Assembly (NCBI GenBank): GCA_035693145.1
Contig: DASSHA010000132.1
Location: forward strand, 1-8,848
Reading direction: 5' to 3'
DNA length: 8,848 nt
Origin: DASSHA01 sp035693145
GTDB lineage: Bacteria; Chloroflexota; Limnocylindria; Limnocylindrales; CSP1-4
Shown: in pieces, positions 1 through 6,091 of the stretch
Position numbering within the stretch: the first letter of the stretch is position 1
Layout: each line of letters begins with the position of its first letter
Notes under the pieces: generated by a model
Told to the model about the DNA's origin: nothing
Seen by the model: only the letters and a program-made list of their open reading frames with translations
The model's database searches: none
Program-made: the position numbers and the translations under genes

Positions 1-294
1 CCCGTCGCCGAGCCCCTGGAGCTGCCCGCCCTCCTGGTCGAGCGCGACGAGGAGCGGCGGCTCGCCGCCCGGTCGGGCCGCCTGGAGTGCGTCCGTCAGG
101 GTCCGAAGCTGGTCCGGGGACTCGACGTTCATCGCCCGATAGAGCCCGACCCCGGCCGCGCGGCCGGACGCGAGCGACGCGGCGATCTCCGCGGTCGGCC
201 GCAGGCCCTCGAACGAGCGGATGATGCGGGCGCCGACCTGCCGTCCGAGGTGCGCGGCGCGCGCGTTCGGTGCGGCGCGGTCCATGCCGATCAT
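1..294 (-). CDS. GH3-family beta-N-acetylhexosaminidase-like protein (NagZ-like), N-terminal part only
   Basis: Only the first 98 residues are in the window; the gene continues past the left edge. The GH3 N-terminal domain is recognisable from the segment around residues 48-54 (GVGLYRA), the helix DQLRTLTDAL (61-70) and the strand-loop LLVALDQEGGQLQGL (81-95), which matches the DQEGG signature of NagZ-type enzymes; its Asp (D86) contacts the sugar in the family. The usual Arg after EGG is Gln91 here. The catalytic nucleophile and the His general acid of NagZ enzymes lie further on and cannot be checked. No signal peptide is visible, so the enzyme is probably cytoplasmic and would cut an imported beta-linked N-acetylhexosaminide. 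The ATG at 294 overlaps the stop of the upstream permease gene (ATGA), which favours it over the in-frame ATG at 285 and suggests translational coupling. The family assignment is good; the substrate is inferred. Confidence 0.82.
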   Translation of the reverse strand, partial: MIGMDRAAPNARAAHLGRQVGARIIRSFEGLRPTAEIAASLASGRAAGVGLYRAMNVESPDQLRTLTDALQAARPGGEPPLLVALDQEGGQLQGLGDG

Positions 295-1181
295 CCCTTG
301 ACCGCGCCGGCGAGTCCGCGCACGAAGTAGCGCTGGACCGCGACGAAGAAGACCAGGATCGGGACGACCGTCAGCGTCACCCCGGCGGCGATGGAGCGGA
401 AGTCGGAGCTGAAGTAGCCCTGGAGCGCGGCGAGACCGACGGGGAGCGTCATCTCGTCGCGTGTGTGGAGCATGAGCGACGGCCACAGGAAGTCGTTCCA
501 CGACGTGACGAAGGTGAAGATGGCGACGGCGGCGAGCGAAGGGCGGACGATCGGCATGAGCACCTGCCACCAGATCCGGAGCTCTTGCGCGCCGTCGACC
601 CGGGCGGCGTCGATGAGGTCGTTCGGGACGCCGCGAAAGGCCTGGCGCATGAGGAAGATGTTGAAGGCGCTGGCAAGGTTCGGGAAGACGAGCGCGGGAA
701 GCGAATCGTAATAGCCGAAGACGTTGACCGCGAGGACGAAGCTCGGCACGTACGTCAGCTGGACAGGCACGATGAGCGTCGCGAGGAGAAGGTAGAAGAT
801 CGCGTCCCGGCCGCGGAAGTGCATCTTCGCCAGCGGATACGCCGCCAGCGAGGTCACGAGGACGTTGAGCGCCGTGAGCGTGACCGAGACGAGGATGCTG
901 TTGAGGAAGAAGCGCGGCACCGGCAGCGCGGCGAGAACCTTGCCGTAGTTCGCGAGCGTCCAGTCGTGCGGGATGACCGGGGGCGGCACCGCGAACAGGA
1001 TGTCGCCCGGACCCTTGAACGACGTCAGCAGGATCCAGGCGAACGGGAAGACCGTGACGAGCGCAATGAGCGTGAACAGCACGTACCAGAGGGTGCTCGC
1101 GACGCGTCCCCGCCAGCGACGGCGGCGCGGTCGCGCGGTCTCGACAGGCAGAGGTAGCTCCATCGCGCCGACGCCGTCCAT
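291..1181 (-). CDS. Carbohydrate ABC transporter permease, MalG-like (CUT1 family)
   Basis: This 296-residue inner-membrane permease is one half of the transmembrane channel of a sugar importer. Hydrophobic helices occur at about residues 30-53, 93-115, 127-150, 160-178, 214-234 and 266-284. The cytoplasmic EAA loop that docks to the ATPase reads DAARVDGAQELRIW from residue 191 and reaches P210. The C-terminus QRYFVRGLAGAVKG is typical of MalG-type subunits. The ATG at 1181 shares one base with the stop of the MalF-like gene (TGATG), which argues for coupled translation. A second in-frame ATG at 1163 would remove six residues and cannot be excluded, because neither start has a strong Shine-Dalgarno sequence. 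The reading frame stays open upstream to 1703, but that part lies within the MalF-like gene and is Arg/Pro-rich, so it is not coding. Substrate specificity cannot be read from the permease. Confidence 0.93.
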   Translation of the reverse strand: MDGVGAMELPLPVETARPRRRRWRGRVASTLWYVLFTLIALVTVFPFAWILLTSFKGPGDILFAVPPPVIPHDWTLANYGKVLAALPVPRFFLNSILVSVTLTALNVLVTSLAAYPLAKMHFRGRDAIFYLLLATLIVPVQLTYVPSFVLAVNVFGYYDSLPALVFPNLASAFNIFLMRQAFRGVPNDLIDAARVDGAQELRIWWQVLMPIVRPSLAAVAIFTFVTSWNDFLWPSLMLHTRDEMTLPVGLAALQGYFSSDFRSIAAGVTLTVVPILVFFVAVQRYFVRGLAGAVKG

Positions 1182-2056
1182 CAGGCGGTGTCGGTGCCGC
1201 GCTCGAGCAGCCGGACGTTGACGATCGAGAACCCGAGCGTCAGGACGAGCAGGACGATCGCGATCGCCGAGGCGTAGCCGGCGTGGGACAGGACGAACGC
1301 CTGCTTCCAGAGGTAGAAGACCATCGTCGTCCCGCTGTCGAGGATGCCGCCGGTCCGGTTGGTCAGGACGTAGATCTCGTCGAACACCTTGAGCGCGGCA
1401 AGGCTCGAGATGATGAACACGAACACGATCTGCGGGCGGAGCCCGGGCAGGCTCACGTGCCAGTGCTTGCGGAGCTCGTTGCAGCCGTCGATCCGCGCGG
1501 CGTCGTAGAGCTCCTCGGGGATGTTCTGGAGGCCGGCCAGGAAGATGACCGCGTAGTAGCCGATGCCGGCCCAGATCGTGAGCAGGATCGCGATCGGCAG
1601 GACGAGCGAGGGTTCGGCGAGCCACTGGATCGGCTGCCTGATCGCGCCCAGCCAGAGGAGGACGCCGTTGATGACGCCATTGCGGTCGAACAGCCAGCGC
1701 CACGAGATGCCGATGGCGATGCTGCCGCTGACCGCCGGCACGTAGTAGAGCGCCCGGAACAGCTGGACGCCGCGCAGCCTGCGGTTGACGGCGATCGCGA
1801 GCGCGATCGAGAGGACGATGATGATCGGCGTCGCGACCAGGTAGACGATCGAGTTCGTCAGCGCCTTCCAGAACGTCGCGTCGGCGAAGAGCCGCTGGTA
1901 GTTCTCGAGCCCGATGAAGACTGGCGGCCGAACGATGTCGTAGTCGGTGAGGCTGTAGAAGACGACGCTCGCGACCGGGTAGAGGATGAACACGCCGATG
2001 ACGAGGAGGGCCGGCGCAAGGAACAGGTACGGCGTGGCCGAGAATCGTCGAGGCAT
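1181..2056 (-). CDS. Carbohydrate ABC transporter permease, MalF-like (CUT1 family)
   Basis: This 291-residue inner-membrane protein is the partner of the MalG-like subunit. It begins with a hydrophobic helix (about 10-32). The family pattern of a periplasmic-side segment (FIGLENYQRLF, 47-57) follows, then further helices near 64-90, 100-120, 151-176, 208-222 and 258-280. The EAA loop, YDAARIDGCNELRKHW, runs from residue 184 and ends in the conserved LP at 203-204. The ATG at 2056 is preceded by AAGGA (2065-2061) at a short 4-base spacing. It follows the binding-protein gene by 75 bases that contain a strong hairpin, and it overlaps the MalG-like gene. No ATP-binding subunit is encoded in the window, as is common for CUT1 systems that share one ATPase. 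Confidence 0.94.
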   Translation of the reverse strand: MPRRFSATPYLFLAPALLVIGVFILYPVASVVFYSLTDYDIVRPPVFIGLENYQRLFADATFWKALTNSIVYLVATPIIIVLSIALAIAVNRRLRGVQLFRALYYVPAVSGSIAIGISWRWLFDRNGVINGVLLWLGAIRQPIQWLAEPSLVLPIAILLTIWAGIGYYAVIFLAGLQNIPEELYDAARIDGCNELRKHWHVSLPGLRPQIVFVFIISSLAALKVFDEIYVLTNRTGGILDSGTTMVFYLWKQAFVLSHAGYASAIAIVLLVLTLGFSIVNVRLLERGTDTA

Positions 2057-2083
2057 CGTGTCCTTGTCCGATGGGTCGGGAGT

Positions 2084-2116
2084 CGGCCGGCCCCCCCGCG
2101 CCGGGAGGGCCGGCCG
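2084..2116 (-). other. Strong intergenic hairpin between binding-protein and permease genes
   Basis: Bases 2084-2093 pair perfectly with 2107-2116 (10 bp, nearly all G:C). After one C/A mismatch, three more pairs (2095-2097 with 2103-2105) close a 5-base loop. It starts 15 bases after the stop codon of the binding-protein gene. No T-run follows in the direction of transcription, so it is not a classical intrinsic terminator. The likely role, inferred from similar sugar operons, is to block 3' exonucleases or partly attenuate transcription, so that more binding protein than permease is made. Confidence 0.6.
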
Positions 2117-2131
2117 TGCCGGGGAACGTTC

Positions 2132-3550
2132 CTACTTGATCAGCGCGTTCGCCTTGGCGACCGCTTCGGTGAGCGCCTTCTGGGGATCGACGTTGTTGAA
2201 CAGGGCGTCTTCCACGGCGTGGAGGACGATGTCGTTCACGTCGGCCTTCTTCGGGATCGTCGGGACGATGTCGGCGTACTTGCTGACGATGTCCTTCGCG
2301 ATCGGGCGGGCGCTGTCCTCGATCGCCGACGGCGTCGAGGCGAAGAACGGATCCTCGTACGCCTTCGCGCTCGAGGGGTAGACGGCGACCTGCTGGGCGA
2401 ACTCGACCATGCTTCGCGGGTTCGTGAAGTACTGCGCCAGCGCGATCGCCGCGTTCGGGTACTTCGTGTCCGCCTTGACCGAGATGCCCATCAGGCCCTT
2501 GCCGACGACGCCCGACTTGCCGACCGGGGCCGGGACGACGGCGAGGTCGCCATAGAGCTGTGAGTTGTTGCTCTTCACCTCGCGGATCAGGTTCGGGCCT
2601 GTCTGGTAGAAGGCCGCCTGACCGGCGGAGAAGAGGAGGAGGCCGACGCGGTCATCGTTCGTCGTCAGGATCGTGTTGTCGACCGTGCCCGCCTTGACCA
2701 TGTCGGCGTACATCTTCAGCCACGCGACGCCATCGGCCGAGTCGAAGGTGAAGGACTTGCCGTCGTCGCTCATGACCTTGACGTTGCCTTCGTAGACCAT
2801 CTGCGAGAGCAGGTCGCTGACGGTCAGCCGGATGTCGCAGACGGTGCCGGTCTTGTCCTTGATCGTCTGGCAGACCTGCGGCAGCCCGTCGACGGTCTTC
2901 GGGAAGTCGGCGGCCGACAGCCCGGCGCCCTGCTCATAGAGCCGCTTGTTGATGAGCTCGACGCTGATCCCCTGGTACCACGGGAACTGGTAGTTCTTGC
3001 CCCCGACGAGCTGCTCCTTCCAGAGTCCCGGGTAGTAGATGTCCTTGACGGCGGCCGGGACCTTGTCGTCGAGCGGGAGGAGGAGGTCCTTCGTCGCGTA
3101 GTCGGAGACCCATCCCTCGCCGACCGAGAGGTTGATGACGTCGGGCGCACTGCCGGCCGCGAACGCCCCCTTGAGGTCGTCCTGGAACGTCGCCTGATGA
3201 TCCTCCCAGTCGACCTTGACGCCCGGATAGGTCTGCTCGAACCGGGCGATCGTCGCCTTGATGTAGTCGTCGAACGTCGGCGACAGGTAGAACGTCCAGA
3301 ACTTGACCGTCGCGCCCTGCTCGACGTTCGGGATGACGGCCTCTGCCGGGTCGGCGGCGAGCGGCGCCGCGCTGGCCGAGGCGGCGGCGGTCGGGCTCGC
3401 CGATTCGGCCGTGCTCGGCGCCGCGCTCGGGCTGGTGACGGCGGATGCCGGGGCCGACGCCGGCCCGCTCGACGCCGGTGCGCTCGACTGGCAGGCACCG
3501 ACGGCCAGGACGGCCGCCAGGCCGAGTGCCAGGTGCTTCCTCGTTTTCAC
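2132..3550 (-). CDS. Extracellular sugar-binding lipoprotein of ABC importer (SBP family 1)
   Basis: This 472-residue protein is the substrate-capturing component of the importer. It starts at a GTG codon, supported by GGAGGAG nine bases upstream. A positively charged start (MKTRK) and hydrophobic stretch lead to a lipobox, AVGAC, with Cys20 as the predicted lipid-anchored residue. Residues 21 to about 65 are a Ser/Ala/Pro-rich low-complexity linker that should hold the folded domain off the membrane. From residue 80 the fold is typical of family 1 binding proteins: VKFWTFYLSPTFDDYI (82-97), then a predicted helix running into FEQTYPGVKVDW (104-115), and GSAPDVINLSVGEG (133-146). The length is somewhat above the usual 420-440, accounted for by the linker. 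The neighbours (two permeases, ROK kinase, GH3 enzyme) suggest a sugar or amino-sugar oligosaccharide ligand, but the ligand cannot be read from the sequence. Confidence 0.93.
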   Translation of the reverse strand: MKTRKHLALGLAAVLAVGACQSSAPASSGPASAPASAVTSPSAAPSTAESASPTAAASASAAPLAADPAEAVIPNVEQGATVKFWTFYLSPTFDDYIKATIARFEQTYPGVKVDWEDHQATFQDDLKGAFAAGSAPDVINLSVGEGWVSDYATKDLLLPLDDKVPAAVKDIYYPGLWKEQLVGGKNYQFPWYQGISVELINKRLYEQGAGLSAADFPKTVDGLPQVCQTIKDKTGTVCDIRLTVSDLLSQMVYEGNVKVMSDDGKSFTFDSADGVAWLKMYADMVKAGTVDNTILTTNDDRVGLLLFSAGQAAFYQTGPNLIREVKSNNSQLYGDLAVVPAPVGKSGVVGKGLMGISVKADTKYPNAAIALAQYFTNPRSMVEFAQQVAVYPSSAKAYEDPFFASTPSAIEDSARPIAKDIVSKYADIVPTIPKKADVNDIVLHAVEDALFNNVDPQKALTEAVAKANALIK

Positions 3551-3559
3551 TGTCTCGTG

Positions 3560-3566
3560 CTCCTCC
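3560..3566 (-). promoter_or_regulatory. Ribosome binding site of the sugar-binding lipoprotein gene
   Basis: GGAGGAG lies nine bases before the GTG at 3550-3548. It is the best ribosome site in the operon and decides the GTG start. Its strength, compared with the weak sites of the overlapping genes, fits a need for excess binding protein. Confidence 0.75.
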
Positions 3567-3573
3567 GCTGATG

Positions 3574-3591
3574 GCTCCGGCTCGCCGGAGC
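3574..3591 (-). other. Perfect 7-bp hairpin just upstream of the binding-protein ribosome site
   Basis: GCTCCGG (3574-3580) and CCGGAGC (3585-3591) form a perfect stem with a 4-base loop, ending seven bases before the GGAGGAG ribosome site. No T-run follows. It may protect the 5' end of a processed binding-protein message or separate it from the kinase message. This role is inferred. Confidence 0.5.
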
Positions 3592-3603
3592 GGTTGGTGG
3601 ATC

Positions 3604-3625
3604 CGCGACGCGACGAGGCGTCGCG
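3604..3625 (-). other. Perfect 8-bp hairpin just after the ROK kinase stop
   Basis: CGCGACGC (3604-3611) pairs fully with GCGTCGCG (3618-3625) around a 6-base loop, eight bases past the kinase stop codon. There is no T-tract, so full termination is unlikely. Together with the neighbouring hairpin at 3574-3591 it fills most of the 82-base gap between kinase and binding-protein genes. I see no convincing promoter in that gap. Confidence 0.5.
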
Positions 3626-3632
3626 CCGCCGG

Positions 3633-4640
3633 TCATCGCGACTGCGTGGTCAGGTCGCGTCGCTCCACCTCCTCTCCGCCGGAACGACTCTCGAGCGAGC
3701 GGTCGCGCAACCCGGCACGGGCGACCGTCACCGCTCCCCAGGTTCCTGCCTCCGGATCGGCCGGCTCGCGCCGGACGACGCCATCGGCGACGAGCTCACG
3801 AACGACGAACGACGCCGCCCGTTCGGCCGCAAGTGCGTTCAACAGCGGTCCCATCAGTCGATCGCCGGCACGGGCCACTCCCCCGCCGAGCACGACGAGA
3901 TCGAGCCCGAAGGCGAGGACGAGTCCACGCACCGCTCGCGCGAGGTGGGCCGCGGCTGCGTCCACGACCTGCTGTGCCTCCGCGTCGCCGTCGGCCGCGG
4001 CCGCGAACACCTCGGCTGCCGACGGGGCGCCGGCGAGGCGCGCGATCGCCGGACCACTCGCGACCGACTCGAGACACCCATGGAGGCCGCAGACGCAGCG
4101 AGGACCGTCCGGGACGGCGACGACGTGGCCGATCTCGCCGGCCATGTTCCACGCCCCCGTCAGCAGCCGTCCGTCGAGGACGACGCCGGCCGAGATCCCT
4201 GTTCCGACCGACACGTACGCGAGCGCGCGGTGCCGGCCGGCGTCGAGATCGGCCAACCAGCGAGCGGCCGCGCGCGCGTCGTGGTCGATGAAGCACGGGA
4301 TGCCGAGGACGGCGCCGACGAACCCGGCGACGGGCTGCGAGCGCCGTGCGACGTTCACCGCGAGCTCGACCGTGCCGGCGACCGGATCGACGTGGCCCGG
4401 CAGGCCGATCCCGACTGCCGCGACGTCGTCCGCCGTCAGGCCCGCCCGACCGAGGACGAGCCGGGCGAGGGCGACGATGCCGTCTCCGAGGGCATCGTGC
4501 CGCGTGGCGGTCGTCTCGGCGCCGAGGACGCAGTTCTCGCCGTCGACGAGCAGGGCGGCGGTCTTCGTGCCACCGACGTCGATCCCGAGCACGACCTGCC
4601 GGCCCGTCGGGTCGCCGAGCGAGCGCCAGGTCGCGGTCAT
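3633..4640 (-). CDS. ROK-family sugar kinase (glucokinase / N-acetylhexosamine kinase type)
   Basis: This 335-residue cytoplasmic enzyme should phosphorylate a hexose or N-acetylhexosamine with ATP. The phosphate-binding motif LGIDVGGTKTAAL is at 18-30. The catalytic Asp is D121 in IDHDARAAA, where most family members have NDANAAA. The ROK signature follows, with GTGISAGVVLDGRLLTG (146-162) and AGEIGH (167-172). The zinc motif CVCGLHGCLE (182-191) is complete, and LGGGVA (251-256) forms the second nucleotide-binding segment. The protein has about 15 extra residues before the motif. The ATG at 4640 is favoured because it overlaps the regulator stop as ATGA. The intact ATP and zinc motifs mark it as an enzyme, not a regulator. 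Context with a GH3 hexosaminidase-like gene suggests GlcNAc-type substrates, but glucose or another hexose is equally allowed by sequence. Confidence 0.9.
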   Translation of the reverse strand: MTATWRSLGDPTGRQVVLGIDVGGTKTAALLVDGENCVLGAETTATRHDALGDGIVALARLVLGRAGLTADDVAAVGIGLPGHVDPVAGTVELAVNVARRSQPVAGFVGAVLGIPCFIDHDARAAARWLADLDAGRHRALAYVSVGTGISAGVVLDGRLLTGAWNMAGEIGHVVAVPDGPRCVCGLHGCLESVASGPAIARLAGAPSAAEVFAAAADGDAEAQQVVDAAAAHLARAVRGLVLAFGLDLVVLGGGVARAGDRLMGPLLNALAAERAASFVVRELVADGVVRREPADPEAGTWGAVTVARAGLRDRSLESRSGGEEVERRDLTTQSR

Positions 4641-5833
4641 CGCGAGAGGCTCAGCCCGAGCTCACGGGTCAGCAGCAGCGCGCCCGCGCCGAGGGCGACG
4701 ACCTGCTCGTGCGTCCGGCCGAACTCGACCTCGGTCTCCCGGGCGAGCAGCGGAAGTGCGTGCTCGCGGGTCTCGCGCCGGACGATCTCGAGCCAGGGGG
4801 TGCCAAACGCGGTGGCCGAGCCGACGATCCGGATCCGCCGGACGTTGAGCGTCCCGACGAGGCCGGCGAGCGTCCGGCCGAGCTGGCGGGCCGCGTCGTC
4901 GACGACCATCCGGGCCACGTCGTCGCCCGACTCGTACGCCGCGACGACGGCGGCCTCGCCGAGGTGCGCGGGATCCGACGCAAGCGCGGACGTCGGGTGG
5001 TGGACGGCGAGGTGGCGCACCCGCGCGACGATCGCCCTGACGCTCGCGACCGTCTCGAGGCAGCCGAGGCTCCCGCAGCGACAGGGCTCGCCACCCTCGA
5101 CGACGGTCGTGTGCCCGATCTCGCCGGCGCCAAAGCCGTCCCCCTGGTACAGGCGGCCGCCGAGGATGATCCCCGCCCCGATGCCCTGGCCGACCTTGAC
5201 GACGATGAGGTTGTCCGGGCGTGGGGTGCCGCCGAACGTGTATTCCGCGAGGGCTGCGGCCTGGCTGTCGTTGCCGACGTTGACCGTCGTCTCGTAGCGT
5301 TCGGCGAGCAGCCGGCCCAGGGGAAGGTCCGCCCAGTCGAGGTTCGCCGCCCAGCGGACGTTGCCGGTCGTCGTGTCGATGACCCCCGGCGCTCCGACGC
5401 CGATCCCGAGCAGCGGCGCCGGCGAGAACTCGGTCAGCTCGTCGAGGAGGCTGAACACGAGATCGAGCGCGTCGTGCCCGTCACGCCCGTCGAGCGGCCG
5501 CTCCGCAGCATGGAGGACGGTCCCGCGCAGGTCGACCCGAACGCCCGAGAACGCCTCGCCGTCGAGGTCGAGGCCAATCACCTCGCGCCCGCGCGGGACG
5601 ACGCGCAGCAGGATCGGGGCCTTGCCACCCGTCGACGGCCCGCGACCGACCTCCTCGATGAGCCCGGAGTCGATGAGCTCGCCGATGAGATCGGAGACGG
5701 ACGTCCGGGTCAGTCCCGTGATCCGGGCGATGTCCGACCGGCTGACCGTGCTCCGGTCGTAGACCGTGCGCAGGACGAGCAGGCTGTTGTGTGCCCGCGT
5801 CTGCTGGTGCGTCGCCTTCTCGAGCATCGTCAT
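4637..5833 (-). CDS. ROK-family transcriptional regulator (NagC/XylR type)
   Basis: This 398-residue protein has an N-terminal winged helix-turn-helix (about 15-62) and a C-terminal ROK sugar-sensing domain. The HTH includes TVSRSDIARITGLTRTSVSD (29-48), followed by a wing with GRGPSTGGKAP (63-73). In the ROK part the phosphate loop is lost: GLDLDGEAF (87-95) replaces DxGGTK, so ATP-dependent kinase activity is unlikely. Sugar-site elements remain: GNDSQAAALAE (187-197), AGEIGH (236-241) and the zinc motif CRCGSLGCLE (251-260). Such proteins usually repress their own sugar operon until the sugar binds. It is the first gene of the operon, 4 bp overlapped with the kinase, and sits directly behind the only strong promoter. 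The ATG at 5833 is used; ATG 5827 is an alternative. GGAGG lies 15 bases upstream of 5833, which is unusually far. Confidence 0.92.
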   Translation of the reverse strand: MTMLEKATHQQTRAHNSLLVLRTVYDRSTVSRSDIARITGLTRTSVSDLIGELIDSGLIEEVGRGPSTGGKAPILLRVVPRGREVIGLDLDGEAFSGVRVDLRGTVLHAAERPLDGRDGHDALDLVFSLLDELTEFSPAPLLGIGVGAPGVIDTTTGNVRWAANLDWADLPLGRLLAERYETTVNVGNDSQAAALAEYTFGGTPRPDNLIVVKVGQGIGAGIILGGRLYQGDGFGAGEIGHTTVVEGGEPCRCGSLGCLETVASVRAIVARVRHLAVHHPTSALASDPAHLGEAAVVAAYESGDDVARMVVDDAARQLGRTLAGLVGTLNVRRIRIVGSATAFGTPWLEIVRRETREHALPLLARETEVEFGRTHEQVVALGAGALLLTRELGLSLSR

Positions 5834-5882
5834 CGGGACCCGCTCGATCCTCCAATCGCCGCGACGGGACTATGTCAGGGCA

Positions 5883-5892
5883 CTTTATAAAG
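5883..5892. repeat. Perfect palindrome CTTTATAAAG over the -10 box
   Basis: The 10-base sequence CTTTATAAAG is its own reverse complement and contains the -10 hexamer of the regulator promoter. Its symmetry also creates TATAAA on the plus strand (5886-5891), but I find no acceptable -35 for that direction. It may be an operator half-site or simply a symmetric -10 region. Confidence 0.45.
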
Positions 5893-5913
5893 AGACTGGA
5901 CAAGCAATGTCAA
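5884..5913 (-). promoter_or_regulatory. Sigma70-type promoter of the ROK/sugar-import operon
   Basis: Read on the minus strand, a perfect -35 box TTGACA (5913-5908) is followed after 18 bases by TATAAA (5889-5884), five of six matches to the consensus. Transcription would start near 5877, giving a leader of about 45 bases before the regulator ATG. The surrounding 60 bases are visibly AT-richer than the rest of this GC-rich window. This is the only convincing promoter I see for the six minus-strand genes. Confidence 0.72.
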
Positions 5914-5925
5914 GGTGCTGGACAA
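5896..5925. promoter_or_regulatory. Candidate operator: paired repeats overlapping the promoter
   Basis: CTGGACAA occurs twice on the plus strand (5896-5903 and 5918-5925), 22 bases apart, about two helical turns. On the minus strand the copies read TTGTCCAGnnnCTT, one upstream of the -35 box and one in the spacer. An imperfect inverted repeat, TGGACA-AGCAA-TGTCAA (5897-5913), covers the -35 box itself. A regulator bound here would block polymerase, so this is the likely site for the adjacent ROK repressor. Assignment is by position and symmetry only. Confidence 0.45.
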
Positions 5926-6091
5926 AGTTCGTGGAGATGTCGGCGCGCCCCGTCGCGAGCGACACCAGTCGGCGTCTCCTTCGGGACGAGGCTCGTCGTA
6001 GAGTCCGCCTGAGCGCTCCGGAGGTGTCGGTCGACGCTGGAGGGACGCACGTGGGGAGACGAGTGGACGCGCGAGATCCCGGCGACCGGCC

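Noticed and set aside
1182..1703. N-terminal extension of the MalG-like frame
   Set aside because: It lies inside the MalF-like gene in another frame and is Arg/Pro-rich; the permease begins at the TGATG overlap at 1181.
2084..2116. Intrinsic terminator after the binding-protein gene
   Set aside because: The stem is strong but no T-run follows and the downstream permease gene clearly belongs to the same operon, so it is listed as a hairpin only.
1283..2563. 426-residue open frame on the plus strand
   Set aside because: It is antisense to the MalF-like and binding-protein genes, with highly charged repetitive Arg/Asp/Glu composition; a shadow frame.
3474..3477. Ser/Ala/Pro-rich stretch of the binding protein as a DNA repeat
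   Set aside because: The low complexity is at the amino-acid level over residues 21-65; there is no regular nucleotide repeat unit, and such linkers are ordinary in high-GC lipoproteins.
3303..5297. 664-residue open frame on the plus strand across the ROK genes
   Set aside because: It is antisense to two clear ROK proteins, has Arg/Asp/Ala-rich composition without domains, and arises from GC-rich codon bias. The 514-residue plus frame at 4346-5890 is rejected for the same reason.
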